Below, one piece after another: positions 16,979 through 25,408 of a stretch of DNA of 64,000 nucleotides. Numbering within the stretch: the stretch's first letter is position 1; each line of letters begins with the position of its first letter. The stretch covers positions 8,618,001 to 8,682,000 of the forward strand of contig NZ_CP107917.1 of the NCBI RefSeq assembly GCF_036014175.1, read 5' to 3'. The translations under genes and the position numbers were made by a program. This DNA is from Streptomyces sp. NBC_00443 (lineage in GTDB: Bacteria > Actinomycetota > Actinomycetes > Streptomycetales > Streptomycetaceae). The notes beneath the pieces are model-generated. The model was not told the origin of the DNA, made no database searches, and saw nothing but the letters and a program-made list of their open reading frames with translations.

Positions 16979-18382
16979 GTGTTGGCCATGGCTTTCCCCA
17001 TCGATCTCCGCCGCTGCCAGATCCTCGGTCTGGCAGGCACCGCCTTCCTCGCCCTGGGCGGTGAGTCGGCAGGTGCGCTGCCGGTCCGGGAAATCCTGGC
17101 CCCGAGCTCGGCGCACGCGGCGCTGGGCCTGGTCGGCGTCTACTTCGGCGTCGTCCTGCTGATAGCGGCGTGGCTGATGCTCGGGCGCCTCGTGCGCAGC
17201 GCCGATCCGCCGACGCCACGGGCCCTGCTGCTGGTGCTGGCGGTGTGGGCCACCCCGCTGCTGATCGCGCCGCCGCTGTTCAGCCGGGACGTGTACAGCT
17301 ACCTGGCCCAAGGTGCCATGGTCGACGCGCACATCGACGTGTACTCGTACGGCCCCTCCCACCTCGGTGGCCCGCTCGCGGACGAGGTCGCCCCGCTGTG
17401 GCGGCACACCGGGGCCCCGTACGGCCCGGTGTTCCTCGGCGTCGCCTCCGCCCTGTCCGCCGTGACCCGCGGTGAACTCCCCGCCGGGCTGCTCGGCATG
17501 CGCCTGATAGCCCTCCTCGGGGTGGCGCTGATGGCGGCCGCGCTGCCGCGCCTGGCCCGGCACAGCGGAGCCGACCCGTCCGCGGCGCTGTGGCTGGGGG
17601 CCCTGAACCCGCTCGTGCTGCTGCACCTGGTGGCGGGCGCCCACAACGACGCCATCATGCTCGGCCTGCTCGGTGCCGGCCTGGTCGCCGCGCTCGGCCG
17701 GTGGCCGGTCCTGGGCGCCGTACTCGTCACGCTCGCCGCTCTCGTCAAGGCGCCCGCGGCGCTGGGCCTCGCCGCGGTCGTACTGCTCCAGATGCGGGCC
17801 GGGCACCACCCGGTGAAGGCCGTGGTCACCACGGCGGCCGCGTCCGCCGCCACCACGGTCGCCGCGACGGCCGTGGCAGGCACGGGATACGGCTGGATAG
17901 GCGCCCTGGACACCCCGGTCTCCTCGCAGAACTGGGCGCTCACCAGCCTGCTCGGCCGTGCCACCGCCTCGCTGCTGGAGCAGGCCGGCAGTGACCTGGC
18001 GCCGCTGGCCGTCCCCGTCTGGCACACCTTCGGCATCGTGCTCACGGCGGTCCTGGTGCTGCTCATATGGTGGCGCTGGCGACCACGCCCCGTGTACGCG
18101 CTCGGTCTGAGCCTGGCGGCCGTGGCCGCCTTCGGACCGGCGATCCGCCCCTGGTACGCCCTGTGGGGCCTGTTCCTCATCGCCGCCGCCGCGCCCAGCA
18201 CCTCGGTACGGCACCGGGTGGCGGCCCTGACGGGAGTGCTCGCGCTCGCCGTCCTGCCCAGCGGCGGCGCCGCGGACGTCGGCCAGCTGGTGCTGGCGGT
18301 CTCCGGGGGCGCGCTCGCCGTGGTCGTTCTGTGGCAGGCGCATCTCGCTGCGCAGGCCCCGGCTCTGGAGCGCACCGCATGA
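16979..18382 (+). CDS. polyprenol-phosphate-mannose-dependent alpha-mannosyltransferase, MptB-like
   Basis: 467-aa polytopic membrane glycosyltransferase (GT-C fold). The first extracytoplasmic loop has FSRDVYSYLAQGAMVDAHIDVYSYGP, the DVY/YxxQG pattern of MptA/MptB mannosyltransferases that extend lipomannan-type or related glycans from polyprenyl-phosphomannose. The start may be GTG 16979 or ATG 16988. The stop overlaps the GT87 start (ATGA), so the pair forms an operon. Role in envelope glycan or glycoprotein synthesis is inferred. Confidence 0.88.
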   Translation: MLAMAFPIDLRRCQILGLAGTAFLALGGESAGALPVREILAPSSAHAALGLVGVYFGVVLLIAAWLMLGRLVRSADPPTPRALLLVLAVWATPLLIAPPLFSRDVYSYLAQGAMVDAHIDVYSYGPSHLGGPLADEVAPLWRHTGAPYGPVFLGVASALSAVTRGELPAGLLGMRLIALLGVALMAAALPRLARHSGADPSAALWLGALNPLVLLHLVAGAHNDAIMLGLLGAGLVAALGRWPVLGAVLVTLAALVKAPAALGLAAVVLLQMRAGHHPVKAVVTTAAASAATTVAATAVAGTGYGWIGALDTPVSSQNWALTSLLGRATASLLEQAGSDLAPLAVPVWHTFGIVLTAVLVLLIWWRWRPRPVYALGLSLAAVAAFGPAIRPWYALWGLFLIAAAAPSTSVRHRVAALTGVLALAVLPSGGAADVGQLVLAVSGGALAVVVLWQAHLAAQAPALERTA

Positions 18383-19737
18383 GACTTCCGCGTACCGACC
18401 GCGGCCGGCTCGTGCTGGTCCTCGTGCTCGCCGCCGCCGTGACCGTCTTCACCGCCACCGTGCCGCTGCTGCGCGACTGGTTCGACCTGCGCGTCTACTA
18501 CGGCACCGTGGACAGCTGGATCCACCACGGCGGCCGTCTCTACGACTACCGGGTGCCCGGCACGACGTACGGCTTCACCTACCCGCCGTTCGCCGCCGTC
18601 GTCATGCTGCCCATGGCGCTGGTCGGTCTGCACGTCGCGATCGCGATGGCGCTGCTGCTCAACCTGGCGGCACTGGCCTTCTCGCTGCGGGTGCTGGCGG
18701 GACGGTCCTGGCGGCGCTACGGCTGGTACGGCTGTGCCCTCGTCGCGTGCGGGCTGGCCCTGTTCGAACCGCTGCGGGACACCTTCAGCTTCGGCCAGGT
18801 GAACATCCTGCTGCTCGCCCTGGTGCTCCTCGACTGCTGGTTGCTCGCGACGGGCCGGGAGCGCTGGGCGGGCGTGGGCATCGGGCTCGCGGCCGCGATC
18901 AAGCTGACGCCGGCCGCGTTCATTGGCCTGCTCCTGGTGGCCCGGCGCTGGCGAGCCGCCGCAGTGGCCACGGCCGTCGCCGCCGCGGCCACGGCGCTGG
19001 CGGCCTGGGTGGCCCCCGACGCCTCCCGCTTCTACTGGACGCACGCGATGTGGGACACCACCCGCGTGGGCCGCCTCGACTACGTCTCCAACCAGTCGCT
19101 GCAGGGCATCCTGGCCCGGCTGGACGTGTCGAGCCGCGAGGCCTGGGCGGTCGTGGTGCTGGTGGTCCTGGGCGTCTGGGTGGCGCGCACCCGCCGCGCG
19201 GTCGTGGCGGGGGACTGGACGGCGGCGTTCGCCCTGACCGGGCTGACCGCCTGTCTGGTCAGCCCGATCACCTGGGTCCACCACCTGGTGTGGCTGCTGC
19301 CGTCGTTCGCCGTCCTCGTCCGCGCCGGGCACCTGCGGATCGCGGGCGCCCTGCACGCCGTGTTGTGCACCAGCGTGGTGTGGCTGTGGTTCGACGACGC
19401 GTCCGGTGTCGACGGCTTCCTCGGCAGCAACGCCTACGCCTGGATCACGCTCGGCCTGCTGCTGTGGCTGCCCGTCGGTCAACTCGGCGTCGACCGCTCG
19501 ACCCTGCCCCGGGTCACCAGCGACACGGCACCGGCGCCCATCCCGGCGGCGCCCGCGATCGCGAAGGCCTCGGCCCAGCCGGGCTCGGCCTCCGGTTCCA
19601 CCGCCGCGACCACGGGCACGGTCGCGGGCCCCGGCCCCGGCCTCGGCCTGACCCGCAACGCGTCCAGCGAGCCCACCGGTTCGACCCGCCCGGCCGCCCC
19701 GAACCCCCAGTCGAGCAGTTCGCCGGCCTCCTCGTAG
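18379..19737 (+). CDS. GT87 family (DUF2029) membrane glycosyltransferase with antisense-overlapping tail
   Basis: 452-aa GT-C mannosyltransferase-like protein with about 9 helices. The loop after helix 1 has FDLRVYYGTVDSWIHHGG and YGFTYPPFAAVVMLP, typical of GT87 enzymes using polyprenyl-phosphomannose. ATG 18379 overlaps the upstream stop. The last 85 residues or so, after WLPVGQLGV, are low-complexity Ala/Pro/Ser/Thr sequence and are encoded antisense to the carboxypeptidase C-terminus (259-bp convergent overlap). The family normally ends near the last helix, so this tail may be read-through after loss of an original stop. Confidence 0.88.
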   Translation: MRLPRTDRGRLVLVLVLAAAVTVFTATVPLLRDWFDLRVYYGTVDSWIHHGGRLYDYRVPGTTYGFTYPPFAAVVMLPMALVGLHVAIAMALLLNLAALAFSLRVLAGRSWRRYGWYGCALVACGLALFEPLRDTFSFGQVNILLLALVLLDCWLLATGRERWAGVGIGLAAAIKLTPAAFIGLLLVARRWRAAAVATAVAAAATALAAWVAPDASRFYWTHAMWDTTRVGRLDYVSNQSLQGILARLDVSSREAWAVVVLVVLGVWVARTRRAVVAGDWTAAFALTGLTACLVSPITWVHHLVWLLPSFAVLVRAGHLRIAGALHAVLCTSVVWLWFDDASGVDGFLGSNAYAWITLGLLLWLPVGQLGVDRSTLPRVTSDTAPAPIPAAPAIAKASAQPGSASGSTAATTGTVAGPGPGLGLTRNASSEPTGSTRPAAPNPQSSSSPASS

Positions 19738-20654
19738 ACGGCGAACCCGCCCGCCCGGGGGTTCATCACGGTGACGACGAGGGTGCGCTCGCCCCGGCGG
19801 GCGGCGGCGATGAGCGTGTTGCCCGCATGGCTGGTGTAGCCGTTCTTGATGCCGATCAAGCCGGGGTAGCGGTCCACGCCGTCCGCGCCGGTCAGCAGGC
19901 GGTTGGTGTTCTGGATCCCGTACGACCAGCCGCCCCGGCCGGGGAACCGCGCCTGGGTGGTGCCGCAGTACCGCGCGAACTCGGCGTTGCGCAGCCCCGC
20001 CCGGCCGAACACCGCCAAGTCGTACGCCGACGACACCTGGCCGGGCGCGTCGTAGCCGTCCGGCGACACCACGTGCGTGTCGAGGGCGCCCAGGGAGCGC
20101 GCCTTGGCCTGCATGCGCTCGGCCGTGAAGCGCCAGCCGCCGTTGAGCGAGGCCAGCACCCGCACGGCGTCGTTGCCCGAGCTGAGGAACACCCCGCGCC
20201 ACAGATCGGCGACCTGGTACGTACGTCCCTCGGCGACCCCGACCAGACTGCTGCCGACCCCGATCCCGGCGAGCTCCTCCTCGCGCACCGTGTGCCGGAT
20301 GATGCCGGGCAGGGTCGGCAGCACGGTGAGGGCGAACAGCGACTTGAGTGTGCTGGCGGGCGGCAGCTTCCGATGTGCGTCGTACGCGGCGAGCACCTCG
20401 CCGGTGCCGGCGTCGGCCACCAGCCACGACAGCGCGGAGACATGCGGAACACGGGGCGCCCCGGCGTACGGCCGCACCTGAGTGCCGGACCCGTACAGCT
20501 GGGTGGGAGGTGGCGTTGCCGCCTGGTGCCTGCCAGGGGTGTCGGGGTCGCGCCCGGGGCGGGCGACGGCGGTGGCGGGTGCGAGCGCCAGCAGGCCGGT
20601 CGCGCACAGCGCGCAGGTGGACACCCGGGCCCGGAAAGTAAATCCGATCTTCAT
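19479..20654 (-). CDS. D-alanyl-D-alanine carboxypeptidase (low-molecular-weight PBP)
   Basis: 391-aa secreted, membrane-tethered peptidase of family S11 trimming peptidoglycan pentapeptides. A signal peptide (FRARVSTCALCATGLLALAP) is followed by the three active-site motifs: SxxK in PASTLKS, SGN in LSSGND, and a KTG-equivalent KNG in IGIKNGYTSHAGN. A C-terminal helix (AIAGAAGMGAGAVSLV) and basic tail anchor it. ATG 20654 starts the signal peptide; an upstream in-frame start at 20720 gives only arginine-rich sequence. Its 3' end overlaps the GT87 gene by 259 bp, tail to tail. Confidence 0.92.
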   Translation of the reverse strand: MKIGFTFRARVSTCALCATGLLALAPATAVARPGRDPDTPGRHQAATPPPTQLYGSGTQVRPYAGAPRVPHVSALSWLVADAGTGEVLAAYDAHRKLPPASTLKSLFALTVLPTLPGIIRHTVREEELAGIGVGSSLVGVAEGRTYQVADLWRGVFLSSGNDAVRVLASLNGGWRFTAERMQAKARSLGALDTHVVSPDGYDAPGQVSSAYDLAVFGRAGLRNAEFARYCGTTQARFPGRGGWSYGIQNTNRLLTGADGVDRYPGLIGIKNGYTSHAGNTLIAAARRGERTLVVTVMNPRAGGFAVYEEAGELLDWGFGAAGRVEPVGSLDALRVRPRPGPGPATVPVVAAVEPEAEPGWAEAFAIAGAAGMGAGAVSLVTRGRVERSTPS

Positions 20655-20748
20655 ACCGCCAACGTAGGAACGGACGCGCCCTACACCGCGCTGCCCGGGC
20701 CGGTCGGGGCGCGGCGGCACCCGGACGGGCGATGCCGGAGCGGATCTG

Positions 20749-21879
20749 TCATTCGCCGGGAAGTGTCGGCTGGATCCGCCGAAGGAACGTGGCGTTGTCG
20801 GGCGTCTCGCGCATGCGCTCCAGCAGCGTCTCCAGGGTGGACTGGCCGTCCCGGGTCTGCAGGGCCCGGCGCAGTCCGCGCACGGCGGTCAACTCGGCCG
20901 GGGGCAGGAGCAGTTCCTCGCGGCGGGTACCGGAGGGGGTGATGTCGACGGCGGGGAAGACGCGGCGGGAGGCGAGGTCCCGGCTCAGACGCAGCTCCAT
21001 GTTGCCGGTGCTCTTGAGCTCCTCGAAATAGAAGTCGTCGGCCCGGGAGCCGGTCTCCACGAGGGCCGTGGCGAGGATGGTGAGCGAACCGCCCTCCTCG
21101 GCGAGGCGCGCGGCACCGAAGAACCGCTTCGGCCCCTGCAGCGCGGCCGCGTCGACGCCGCCGCTCAGGGTGCGGCCACCGGACCCGGCCGCGTTGTTGT
21201 GCGCCCGGCACAGCCGGGTCAGGGAGTCGAGCAGGATGACGACGTCCTCGCCCGCCTCGACGAGCCGCTTGGCGCGTTCGATGACGAGCTCGGCCAGCGC
21301 GATGTGCTGCTTGGGTGCCCGGTCGAAGGTCGAGGCATACACCTCGCCCCGCACCGAGCGCCGCATGTCGGTGACCTCCTCGGGGCGTTCGTCGAGGAGC
21401 ACCACCATCAGCCGGCACTCCGGGTGGTTACCCGCGACGGCGGCCGCGATCTGCTGGAGCAGCACGGTCTTGCCGGTCTTGGGCGGGGCGACGATCAGGC
21501 CCCGCTGACCCTTGCCGACAGGGGCGATCAGGTCGTGGACACGCCCGGCCAGGCCGGACGCCCGGTGTTCGAGGCGGATCCGCTCACGCGGGTGCAGTGG
21601 CGTCAGATCGCCGAAGCTGGGGCGGTTCCTGGCCGGGGCGCGGCCGTTGACGTGGGCGACTTCGGTGAGGGTGCGCCGGTCGCCGCGTACACCGTCGACG
21701 AGGTCGCCCTTGCGCAGGCCGTAGCGGCGGATGAGCGCGGGGGAGACCTGAAGGTCGGAGGGCGTGGGCCACAGGTTGTCGGCGCGCAGGTGCCCCTTGC
21801 CGCTCGCGTCGATGTCGAGGACACCGGTGACGGCCGGGGTCTGCTGCTGGACTGGGGGGTGTTCGAGTGTGGTGATCAT
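20749..21879 (-). CDS. short paralogue of transcription termination factor Rho
   Basis: 376-aa RNA-dependent ATPase. It keeps an OSB-like N-terminus (LDIDASGKGHLRADNLWPTPSDLQVSPALIRRYGLRKGD), Walker A PPKTGKT (132-138), DERPEEVTDM, and Walker B VVILLDSLTR. It lacks the long Arg/Asp-rich insert of housekeeping actinobacterial Rho (usually over 600 aa), so it is an additional Rho. S290 in EELKSTGNMEL aligns with E. coli G337. Start chosen at ATG 21879 with GAAAGGA 9 nt upstream; GTG 21897 is in frame but contains that SD. No operon partner. Confidence 0.92.
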   Translation of the reverse strand: MITTLEHPPVQQQTPAVTGVLDIDASGKGHLRADNLWPTPSDLQVSPALIRRYGLRKGDLVDGVRGDRRTLTEVAHVNGRAPARNRPSFGDLTPLHPRERIRLEHRASGLAGRVHDLIAPVGKGQRGLIVAPPKTGKTVLLQQIAAAVAGNHPECRLMVVLLDERPEEVTDMRRSVRGEVYASTFDRAPKQHIALAELVIERAKRLVEAGEDVVILLDSLTRLCRAHNNAAGSGGRTLSGGVDAAALQGPKRFFGAARLAEEGGSLTILATALVETGSRADDFYFEELKSTGNMELRLSRDLASRRVFPAVDITPSGTRREELLLPPAELTAVRGLRRALQTRDGQSTLETLLERMRETPDNATFLRRIQPTLPGE

Positions 21880-22122
21880 GGTGGTCGGTCCTTTCACGGA
21901 CGGAAGGCATGGGACATGCGGAGGGAAGGGGTGTGCCGCGGAAACCGGGAAGGCGGACAGAGCGCCTTCGGGCGGCGGGAAACAACACCTCGGACACGGC
22001 AGATCCGCTGGTCACGAGATGGTGATGAGAAGCCGGTACGCCTACCGGCGAACTGAGAGAGAACTGGCACCGGCGCCACAACCGGGCGTACACAGGTGCT
22101 GACGCGACGGTAGCACGAACGT

Positions 22123-22950
22123 TCAGCGCGTGGCGAGCAATCCGTAAAGCAGTGGGATGCGCGGCTCGGGGAGACGCCACCAGCCGGAGGGGGTGCGCTC
22201 CATATGCGGCCAGCGCTGCCAGGGCAGCTCGTCGCTCTCACGCAGCCGCCGGATGTTCAGTCCTGCTCCGCTCAACGCTTCTACGACCTCTCCTATTCCG
22301 TGCATCCACTCATAACTGTCCGTGGCGCCTTCGACGGCAGGGCCGTCGGTGTAGCTGCGTGTCGCGTCCCGGTGCACGGCACCGTCGCCGCCCAGGTAGT
22401 CATGGCGCAGGAGCAGCTCGGGCCCCTCGCCCGGACCGGGCTTGGGACCGAGGGAATTGAGCAGCGGGTGGAACTCCACGATGTACAACCGCCCGCCCGG
22501 ACGCAGGAGTCGGGCCACGACACCGGCCCAGCGGTCGAGGTCGGGCAGGTAGCACAGCGCGCCCTTGCCGGTGTACACCACGTCGAACTGACGCCGCCCC
22601 AGGGCCTCCACGGCGTCGTACACATTGGCCTGTACGTACGTGACGTCGAGCCCGGCCCGCTGTGCGATGCCGCCCGCGGCAGCCACGGACGCCGCGGAGA
22701 AGTCCAGGCCGACGGCCCGCGCGCCGCGCTGCGCGAAGGCGATCGTCTCGGTGCCGAGATGGCACTGCAGATGGAGCACATCGCGGCCGGCCAGCTCACC
22801 GAGGTCGTCCCATTCGAAGGAGGCGAACCAGCGCGCGGGATCGAGATCCCGGTCGAGGCCGTAGAACCGGCTGGCGAGGTGGACGGGGGTGCGGGCGTCC
22901 CAGTTCGCCTGGTTGGCCGACATCATCCGCGCGTGCTCGTCGGTGGTCAT
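22123..22950 (-). CDS. class I SAM-dependent methyltransferase
   Basis: 275-aa Rossmann methyltransferase. Motif I is VLHLQCHLGTETIAFA, acidic motif II is AVGLDFSAASV, and post-I/IV is FDVVYTGKGALCYLPDLD, followed by LLRPGGRLYIVEFHPL. The N-terminus NQANWDARTPVHLASRFYGLD matches a broad family of uncharacterised small-molecule methyltransferases. ATG 22950 or 22962 could start it, neither with a strong SD. It reads away from the DGPF/ECF42 unit and substrate cannot be told. Confidence 0.88.
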   Translation of the reverse strand: MTTDEHARMMSANQANWDARTPVHLASRFYGLDRDLDPARWFASFEWDDLGELAGRDVLHLQCHLGTETIAFAQRGARAVGLDFSAASVAAAGGIAQRAGLDVTYVQANVYDAVEALGRRQFDVVYTGKGALCYLPDLDRWAGVVARLLRPGGRLYIVEFHPLLNSLGPKPGPGEGPELLLRHDYLGGDGAVHRDATRSYTDGPAVEGATDSYEWMHGIGEVVEALSGAGLNIRRLRESDELPWQRWPHMERTPSGWWRLPEPRIPLLYGLLATR

Positions 22951-23014
22951 GAGGACATCCAATCGCGAACGGACCGTGCGCGCGGGCAGAAATTCCGGGC
23001 GCGGGCCGCCCGGG

Positions 23015-23041
23015 TGTCGATTCGCTCCGGTCCCGTTCGTC
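23015..23041 (+). promoter_or_regulatory. ECF42-type promoter of the DGPF/sigma operon
   Basis: -35 TGTCGA (23015-23020), 17-nt spacer, -10 CGTC (23038-23041). This matches the promoter type reported for ECF42 sigma factors. It lies 38 bp before the first DGPF gene, so the sigma factor encoded third in the operon should autoregulate it. A nearly identical copy is at 25376-25402. Confidence 0.75.
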
Positions 23042-23079
23042 GGTGGGGTGTAGGAAGCTCATGAGGACCGGGAGGAACT

Positions 23080-23793
23080 GTGAAGTACATGCTGCTCGTC
23101 TGCGGTGACGACACCGCCGACGCCTCGGGCATGACCCCCGTAGAGCCCTGGGTCGAAGACCTCGGCGACCGCCGGGTACGCCTGCACGGCCACCGGCTCG
23201 CGCTCCCCGGCCGGGCGGTCACCGTGCGGGTGCGCGGCGGCGAGGTGCTGCGCAGCGACGGCCCGTTCGCGGAGACGAAGGAGTACGTCGCCGGGTTCGA
23301 CATCCTGGAGTGCGACAGCCTGGAGGAGGCGATCGAGGCGGCCGCGCGGCATCCCGTGGCCGCCGTCGGGGCCATGGAGGTGCGGCCCTTCTGGGAGGAG
23401 GAGGACGCCGAGACGCGGATCCGCGCGCTGGACGCCGAGCTGACCTCGGCGCTGCGGGAGCGTGACGTCGACCGCATGGCTGCCTGCTACGCGCCGGATG
23501 TGGCGGAGTTCCGCGACGGTCGGGAACTGCGGGGGATCGGGTCCCTGCGCAAGTCGATGGAGGAAGGGCTCGGGCACGTCACCGGCCCTGTCACCCGTGA
23601 GGTACTGGACTTCCGCGTCCACGTCGACGAGAGCATCGCCTTCGGCCACGCCCTCGTCCGCCTGCGCGCCACCCGTACGGACGGTGCGCCTATCGACGAC
23701 CTGATGCGCGTCACCACCGGCTACCGCGACGCCGGTCTGCGCTGGCTGATCGCGCACGAGCACGTCTCTCCCACCACCGAGGAGCGGTCATGA
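23080..23793 (+). CDS. DGPF/YCII domain protein fused to a SnoaL-like domain
   Basis: 237 aa. Residues 1-105 are a YCII-related domain with the hallmark SDGPFAETKEYVAGFDILEC. Residues about 110-237 are a SnoaL/NTF2-like barrel (LTSALRERDVDRMAACYAPDVAEF to RWLIAHEHVS). GTG 23080 follows GGGAGG. First gene of the ECF42 unit, overlapping the next by ATGA. DGPF proteins are the standard partners of ECF42 sigma factors, but their biochemical role is unknown. The SnoaL fusion hints at binding of a small hydrophobic compound (inference). Confidence 0.92.
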   Translation: MKYMLLVCGDDTADASGMTPVEPWVEDLGDRRVRLHGHRLALPGRAVTVRVRGGEVLRSDGPFAETKEYVAGFDILECDSLEEAIEAAARHPVAAVGAMEVRPFWEEEDAETRIRALDAELTSALRERDVDRMAACYAPDVAEFRDGRELRGIGSLRKSMEEGLGHVTGPVTREVLDFRVHVDESIAFGHALVRLRATRTDGAPIDDLMRVTTGYRDAGLRWLIAHEHVSPTTEERS

Positions 23794-24131
23794 AGTACGT
23801 CCTGTTCATCTGCACCCCTGCCGGCGGCGAGGAACTCAGCCCCGAGGAGATCGCCGAGGACCCCCGCTTCACCTCGTACATCGACGAGGTCCGCAGCCGT
23901 GACGTAGTCAAGGGCGGAGCCCGCCTGCGCCCGCACACCGACGCCACGACCGTCCGCGTCCAAGGCGACGAAGTGCTGCTCAGCGACGGACCCTTCGTGG
24001 AGTCCAAGGAGTACGTCGCCGGCATCGACATCATCGAGGTCGCCGACCTGGACGAGGCCATCTCGCTGGCGTCCCGGCATCCCGCTGCCCTCGGCGGCGG
24101 CTCGGTCGAAGTGCGGCCGGTCTGGGAGTGA
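23790..24131 (+). CDS. DGPF domain (YCII-related) protein
   Basis: 113-aa single-domain ferredoxin-like alpha/beta protein with the family signature LLSDGPFVESKEYVAGIDIIEVADLDEAI. Start overlaps the previous gene (ATGA), and the stop region overlaps the sigma-factor start (24128). It is close in sequence to the first domain of the upstream fusion protein. The exact function is unknown; genomic coupling with an ECF42 sigma factor is conserved across bacteria. Confidence 0.93.
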   Translation: MKYVLFICTPAGGEELSPEEIAEDPRFTSYIDEVRSRDVVKGGARLRPHTDATTVRVQGDEVLLSDGPFVESKEYVAGIDIIEVADLDEAISLASRHPAALGGGSVEVRPVWE

Positions 24132-25390
24132 GCGCCACGAACGCCGTCGAGGAAGCCGTCGCCGCCGCCTTCCGCGAGGAATGGGGCCAGGTCGTCGCCA
24201 CCCTGATCCGGGTGACCGGCGACTGGGACCTCGCCGAGGAGTGCGCCCAGGACGCCTTCGCGCAGGCCCTCGACCGGTGGCGGCGCGACGGAGTGCCGCG
24301 CCGCCCCGGCGCCTGGCTGACCACGACCGCCCGCAACCGAGCCCTGGACGTACTGCGCCGGGAGGCGGTGGGAGCGGCGAAACTCCGGGAGGTGGCGGTG
24401 CTGGCCCGCGACGAACCGCCGTACGGACCCGAGAACGACAGCGGTGACGGCAGCGGCGTGCAGGACGACCGGCTGCGGCTGATCTTCACCTGCTGTCATC
24501 CCGCGCTGCCCATCGAGGCCAGGGTCGCACTGACGCTGCGCACGCTCGCGGGGCTGACCACACCGGAGATCGCGCGCGCCTTCCTCGTCCCCGAGGCGAC
24601 CATGGCGCAGCGTCTGGTGCGCGCCAAGCGGAAGATCCGCAACGCCGGAATCCCGTACCGGATCCCGCCCGCGCACCTCCTGCCCGAGCGCACGACGGGC
24701 GTGCTCGGTGTGATCTACCTGCTGTTCAACGAGGGCTACGCGGCGACCGCCGGTGCCGATCTCGTCCGTACGAACCTCTGCGCCGAGGCGATCCGCCTGG
24801 CCCGCGTCCTGGCCCGGCTCATGCCCGACGAGCCCGAGGTGCTCGGCCTGCTCGCGCTCCTGCTGCTGCACGACGCCCGCCGGCACACCCGCGTGGACGC
24901 CGCCGGCGACCTGGTGACCCTGGAGGACCAGGACCGTACGGCCTGGGACCGTGCCGAGGCCGACGAGGGCGCCGCCCTGCTGGAGACCGCGCTGCGGCGC
25001 GGACGCCCCGGGCCGTACCAGATCCAGGCCGCCATCGCCGCCTGCCACACCACCGTGCCCACCGCCGAGGACACCGACTGGGCCGACATCGCCGCCCTGT
25101 ACGGCGAGTTGGCGCGTCTGGTGCCCTCCGCCGTGGTCCGTCTGAACCGTGCGGTGGCCGTCGGCATGGCCGAGGGCACGGACGCGGGCCTCGCCCTGGT
25201 CGCGGAGCTGGAGGAGCAGGGCGATCTGGCCGGGTACCACCTGCTGCCGGCCACCCGCGCCGATCTGCTGCGCCGCAGCGGCCGTACGGACGAGGCGGCG
25301 CAGGCGTACCTCAGGGCGCTGGAGCTGGTGGAGAACGACGCGGAGCGGAGGTTCCTCGAAAGGCGGCTCGCGGAGTGTCGATCCGGGTGA
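24128..25390 (+). CDS. ECF sigma factor of group ECF42
   Basis: 420 aa. Sigma-2 region (residues 8-70: WDLAEECAQDAFAQALDRWRRDG), sigma-4 region (about 130-180: TLRTLAGLTTPEIARAFLVPEATMAQRLVRAKRKIR), then a roughly 200-residue C-terminal extension with ECF42 features (GVLGVIYLLFNEGY; LVPSAVVRLNRAVAVGMAEG; TPR-like repeats). GTG 24128 overlaps the DGPF stop. No anti-sigma gene is present, as usual for the group: the C-terminal domain takes that role. Expected to transcribe its own operon and the second promoter embedded in its 3' end. Confidence 0.94.
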   Translation: MSATNAVEEAVAAAFREEWGQVVATLIRVTGDWDLAEECAQDAFAQALDRWRRDGVPRRPGAWLTTTARNRALDVLRREAVGAAKLREVAVLARDEPPYGPENDSGDGSGVQDDRLRLIFTCCHPALPIEARVALTLRTLAGLTTPEIARAFLVPEATMAQRLVRAKRKIRNAGIPYRIPPAHLLPERTTGVLGVIYLLFNEGYAATAGADLVRTNLCAEAIRLARVLARLMPDEPEVLGLLALLLLHDARRHTRVDAAGDLVTLEDQDRTAWDRAEADEGAALLETALRRGRPGPYQIQAAIAACHTTVPTAEDTDWADIAALYGELARLVPSAVVRLNRAVAVGMAEGTDAGLALVAELEEQGDLAGYHLLPATRADLLRRSGRTDEAAQAYLRALELVENDAERRFLERRLAECRSG

Positions 25391-25402
25391 GGGCCGTTCG
25401 TC
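25376..25402 (+). promoter_or_regulatory. second ECF42-type promoter, at the 3' end of the sigma gene
   Basis: TGTCGA (25376-25381), 17-nt spacer, CGTC (25399-25402). The stretch GTTCGTCGGTGGGGTG around the -10 is identical to that at the operon promoter. It starts inside the last codons of the sigma gene and points at the decayed MFS gene, so that pump was probably an ECF42 target. Confidence 0.7.
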
Positions 25403-25408
25403 GGTGGG

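Noticed and set aside
17299..20607. 1102-residue minus-strand open frame
   Set aside because: Shadow of the MptB, GT87 and carboxypeptidase genes. Its translation is Arg/Pro/Gly-rich with no domain; long stop-free antisense frames are expected at this GC content.
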